From the NCBI RefSeq assembly GCF_042675705.1, contig NZ_JBHTJJ010000006.1: a DNA stretch of 64,000 bases; one strand, given 5' to 3'. How positions within the stretch are numbered: the stretch's first letter is position 1; each line of letters starts with the position of its first letter. The DNA is from Ruegeria arenilitoris. GTDB taxonomy: Bacteria; Pseudomonadota; Alphaproteobacteria; Rhodobacterales; Rhodobacteraceae. Positions 63,511 to 64,000 of this stretch are shown one piece after another. The position numbers were made by a program, and so were the translations under genes. The notes under the pieces are model-generated. The model was given only the letters and a program-made list of their open reading frames with translations. It had not been told where the DNA came from and did no database searches.

Positions 63511-63653
63511 CGGACCAGAATCCCTTTGCCATTTATTCCGATTGCGCCTATACGCGCCCATCCGCATCGGAATCGGTGCGGTTTTCTCCATGGGCCTGCG
63601 CTGGACGACATCCCGGCCTGCGCCATCAACTCTAACCTTCGAAGGAGACCGCG

Positions 63654-63923
63654 ATGTCGATCACTGCTGAAGAAAAAGCACGCGTCATGAAAGAATTCGC
63701 GACCAAGGACGGCGACACCGGTTCGCCGGAAGTCCAGGTTGCCATCCTGACCTCGCGCATCAACACCCTGACCGAGCACTTCAAGACCCACAAGAAAGAC
63801 AACCACGGCCGCCGTGGTCTGTTGAAGATGGTTGCCCAGCGCCGCAAGCTGCTGGACTACCTGAAGGGCAAGGAAGAAGCGCGCTACCAGGACCTGATCA
63901 AAAAGCTGGGCATCCGCCGCTAA
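63654..63923 (+). CDS. rpsO: 30S ribosomal protein S15
   Basis: An 89-residue S15, full length. The core motifs TGSPEVQVAILTSRINTLTEH (20-40), KDNHGRRGLLKMVAQRRKLLDYLK and the terminal basic residues match. AAGGAG precedes ATG 63654. S15 binds 16S rRNA at the central domain and in many bacteria represses its own translation. The gene ends 30 nt before an intrinsic terminator. Typically upstream of pnp, as inferred for the sequence beyond the window. Confidence 0.98.
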   Translation: MSITAEEKARVMKEFATKDGDTGSPEVQVAILTSRINTLTEHFKTHKKDNHGRRGLLKMVAQRRKLLDYLKGKEEARYQDLIKKLGIRR

Positions 63924-63952
63924 GCGTGGAATACACCGCTTTCAAGTTCGAG

Positions 63953-63980
63953 ACGCCCGCCGTATGGCGGGCGTTTTTTG
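63953..63980 (+). terminator. Intrinsic terminator after rpsO
   Basis: A perfect 9-bp stem ACGCCCGCC / GGCGGGCGT with a GTAT loop, followed by a TTTTTT run, lies 30 nt after the rpsO stop. It would separate rpsO from the next gene while allowing partial read-through. Confidence 0.9.
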
Positions 63981-63993
63981 TCAGAGGAGCGTG

Positions 63994-64000
63994 ATGTTCA
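63994..64000 (+). CDS. pnp: Probable start of polynucleotide phosphorylase gene
   Basis: The last seven bases read ATGTTCA, preceded by AGAGGAGC 4 to 11 nt upstream. In related bacteria pnp follows rpsO and begins Met-Phe-Asn. Only two codons are visible, so this is inference from gene order and the ribosome site. Confidence 0.45.

Overview
The window is GC-rich alphaproteobacterial chromosome, almost certainly from the Roseobacter group of the Rhodobacteraceae (Ruegeria/Leisingera/Phaeobacter-like). The evidence is the gene content: an RpoE/ChrR singlet-oxygen module, a serC-serA operon with a candidate serC RNA leader, bacterial saccharopine dehydrogenases, DUF1127 proteins, a TmpA/TmpB phosphonate pair, an ALDH16-type dehydrogenase and TRAP transport. 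Genes are densely packed, with many ATGA-type overlaps. No rRNA, tRNA, insertion sequence, prophage or CRISPR array was seen.

Layout. 1-632: 3' end of a malonyl-CoA ligase (matB). 633-4360: metallophosphatase, then serA and serC for serine synthesis, with a structured leader ahead of serC. 4471-11976: a catabolic island with a GntR regulator, a Gfo/Idh/MocA enzyme, an SsuD-like flavin monooxygenase, an aldo/keto reductase, a flavin reductase and a three-part TRAP importer. I read it as an oxidative sulfoquinovose-desulfonation (SMO-type) locus. 12017-13774: SEL1-repeat protein and a di-heme cytochrome c peroxidase, head to head. 13815-18323: glycine cleavage operon gcvT-gcvH-gcvP. 18640-23479: M20-type amidase, then histidine phosphatase, GST and two saccharopine dehydrogenases for lysine breakdown. 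23561-28433: small DUF1127 proteins, a secreted unknown, DUF3775, DUF1365, and rpoE-chrR with a PliG-like periplasmic protein. 28437-31589: rmuC and mutL.

31657-35850: an unexplained nested inverted repeat, then a TroABCD-type metal ABC importer with Fur-family-like operators. 35964-40144: deoC with an ALDH16 two-domain dehydrogenase (deoxyribose to acetaldehyde to acetate) and an SDR. 40214-47190: an envelope-related accessory block with AsmA, a K+ channel, a frameshifted AI-2E-family exporter, HlyD, DUF2955 and a cupin. 47443-55911: M16 peptidase pair, DUF3035 lipoprotein, lspA, purH, heparinase II/III and rsmB. 56000-58869: SDHAF4-like protein, then a LysR regulator divergent from tmpA-tmpB (2-trimethylaminoethylphosphonate breakdown). 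58866-64000: dapB, rbfA, DUF2233, truB, DUF1643, an RTX-repeat protein, rpsO and probably the first bases of pnp.

Taken together, the accessory loci point to a heterotroph feeding on algal and plankton-derived organosulfur, organophosphorus and amino-acid compounds, with defences against singlet oxygen and a metal-regulated importer. The two most interesting loci are the TRAP-linked sulfoquinovose cluster and the frameshifted envelope/efflux operon.
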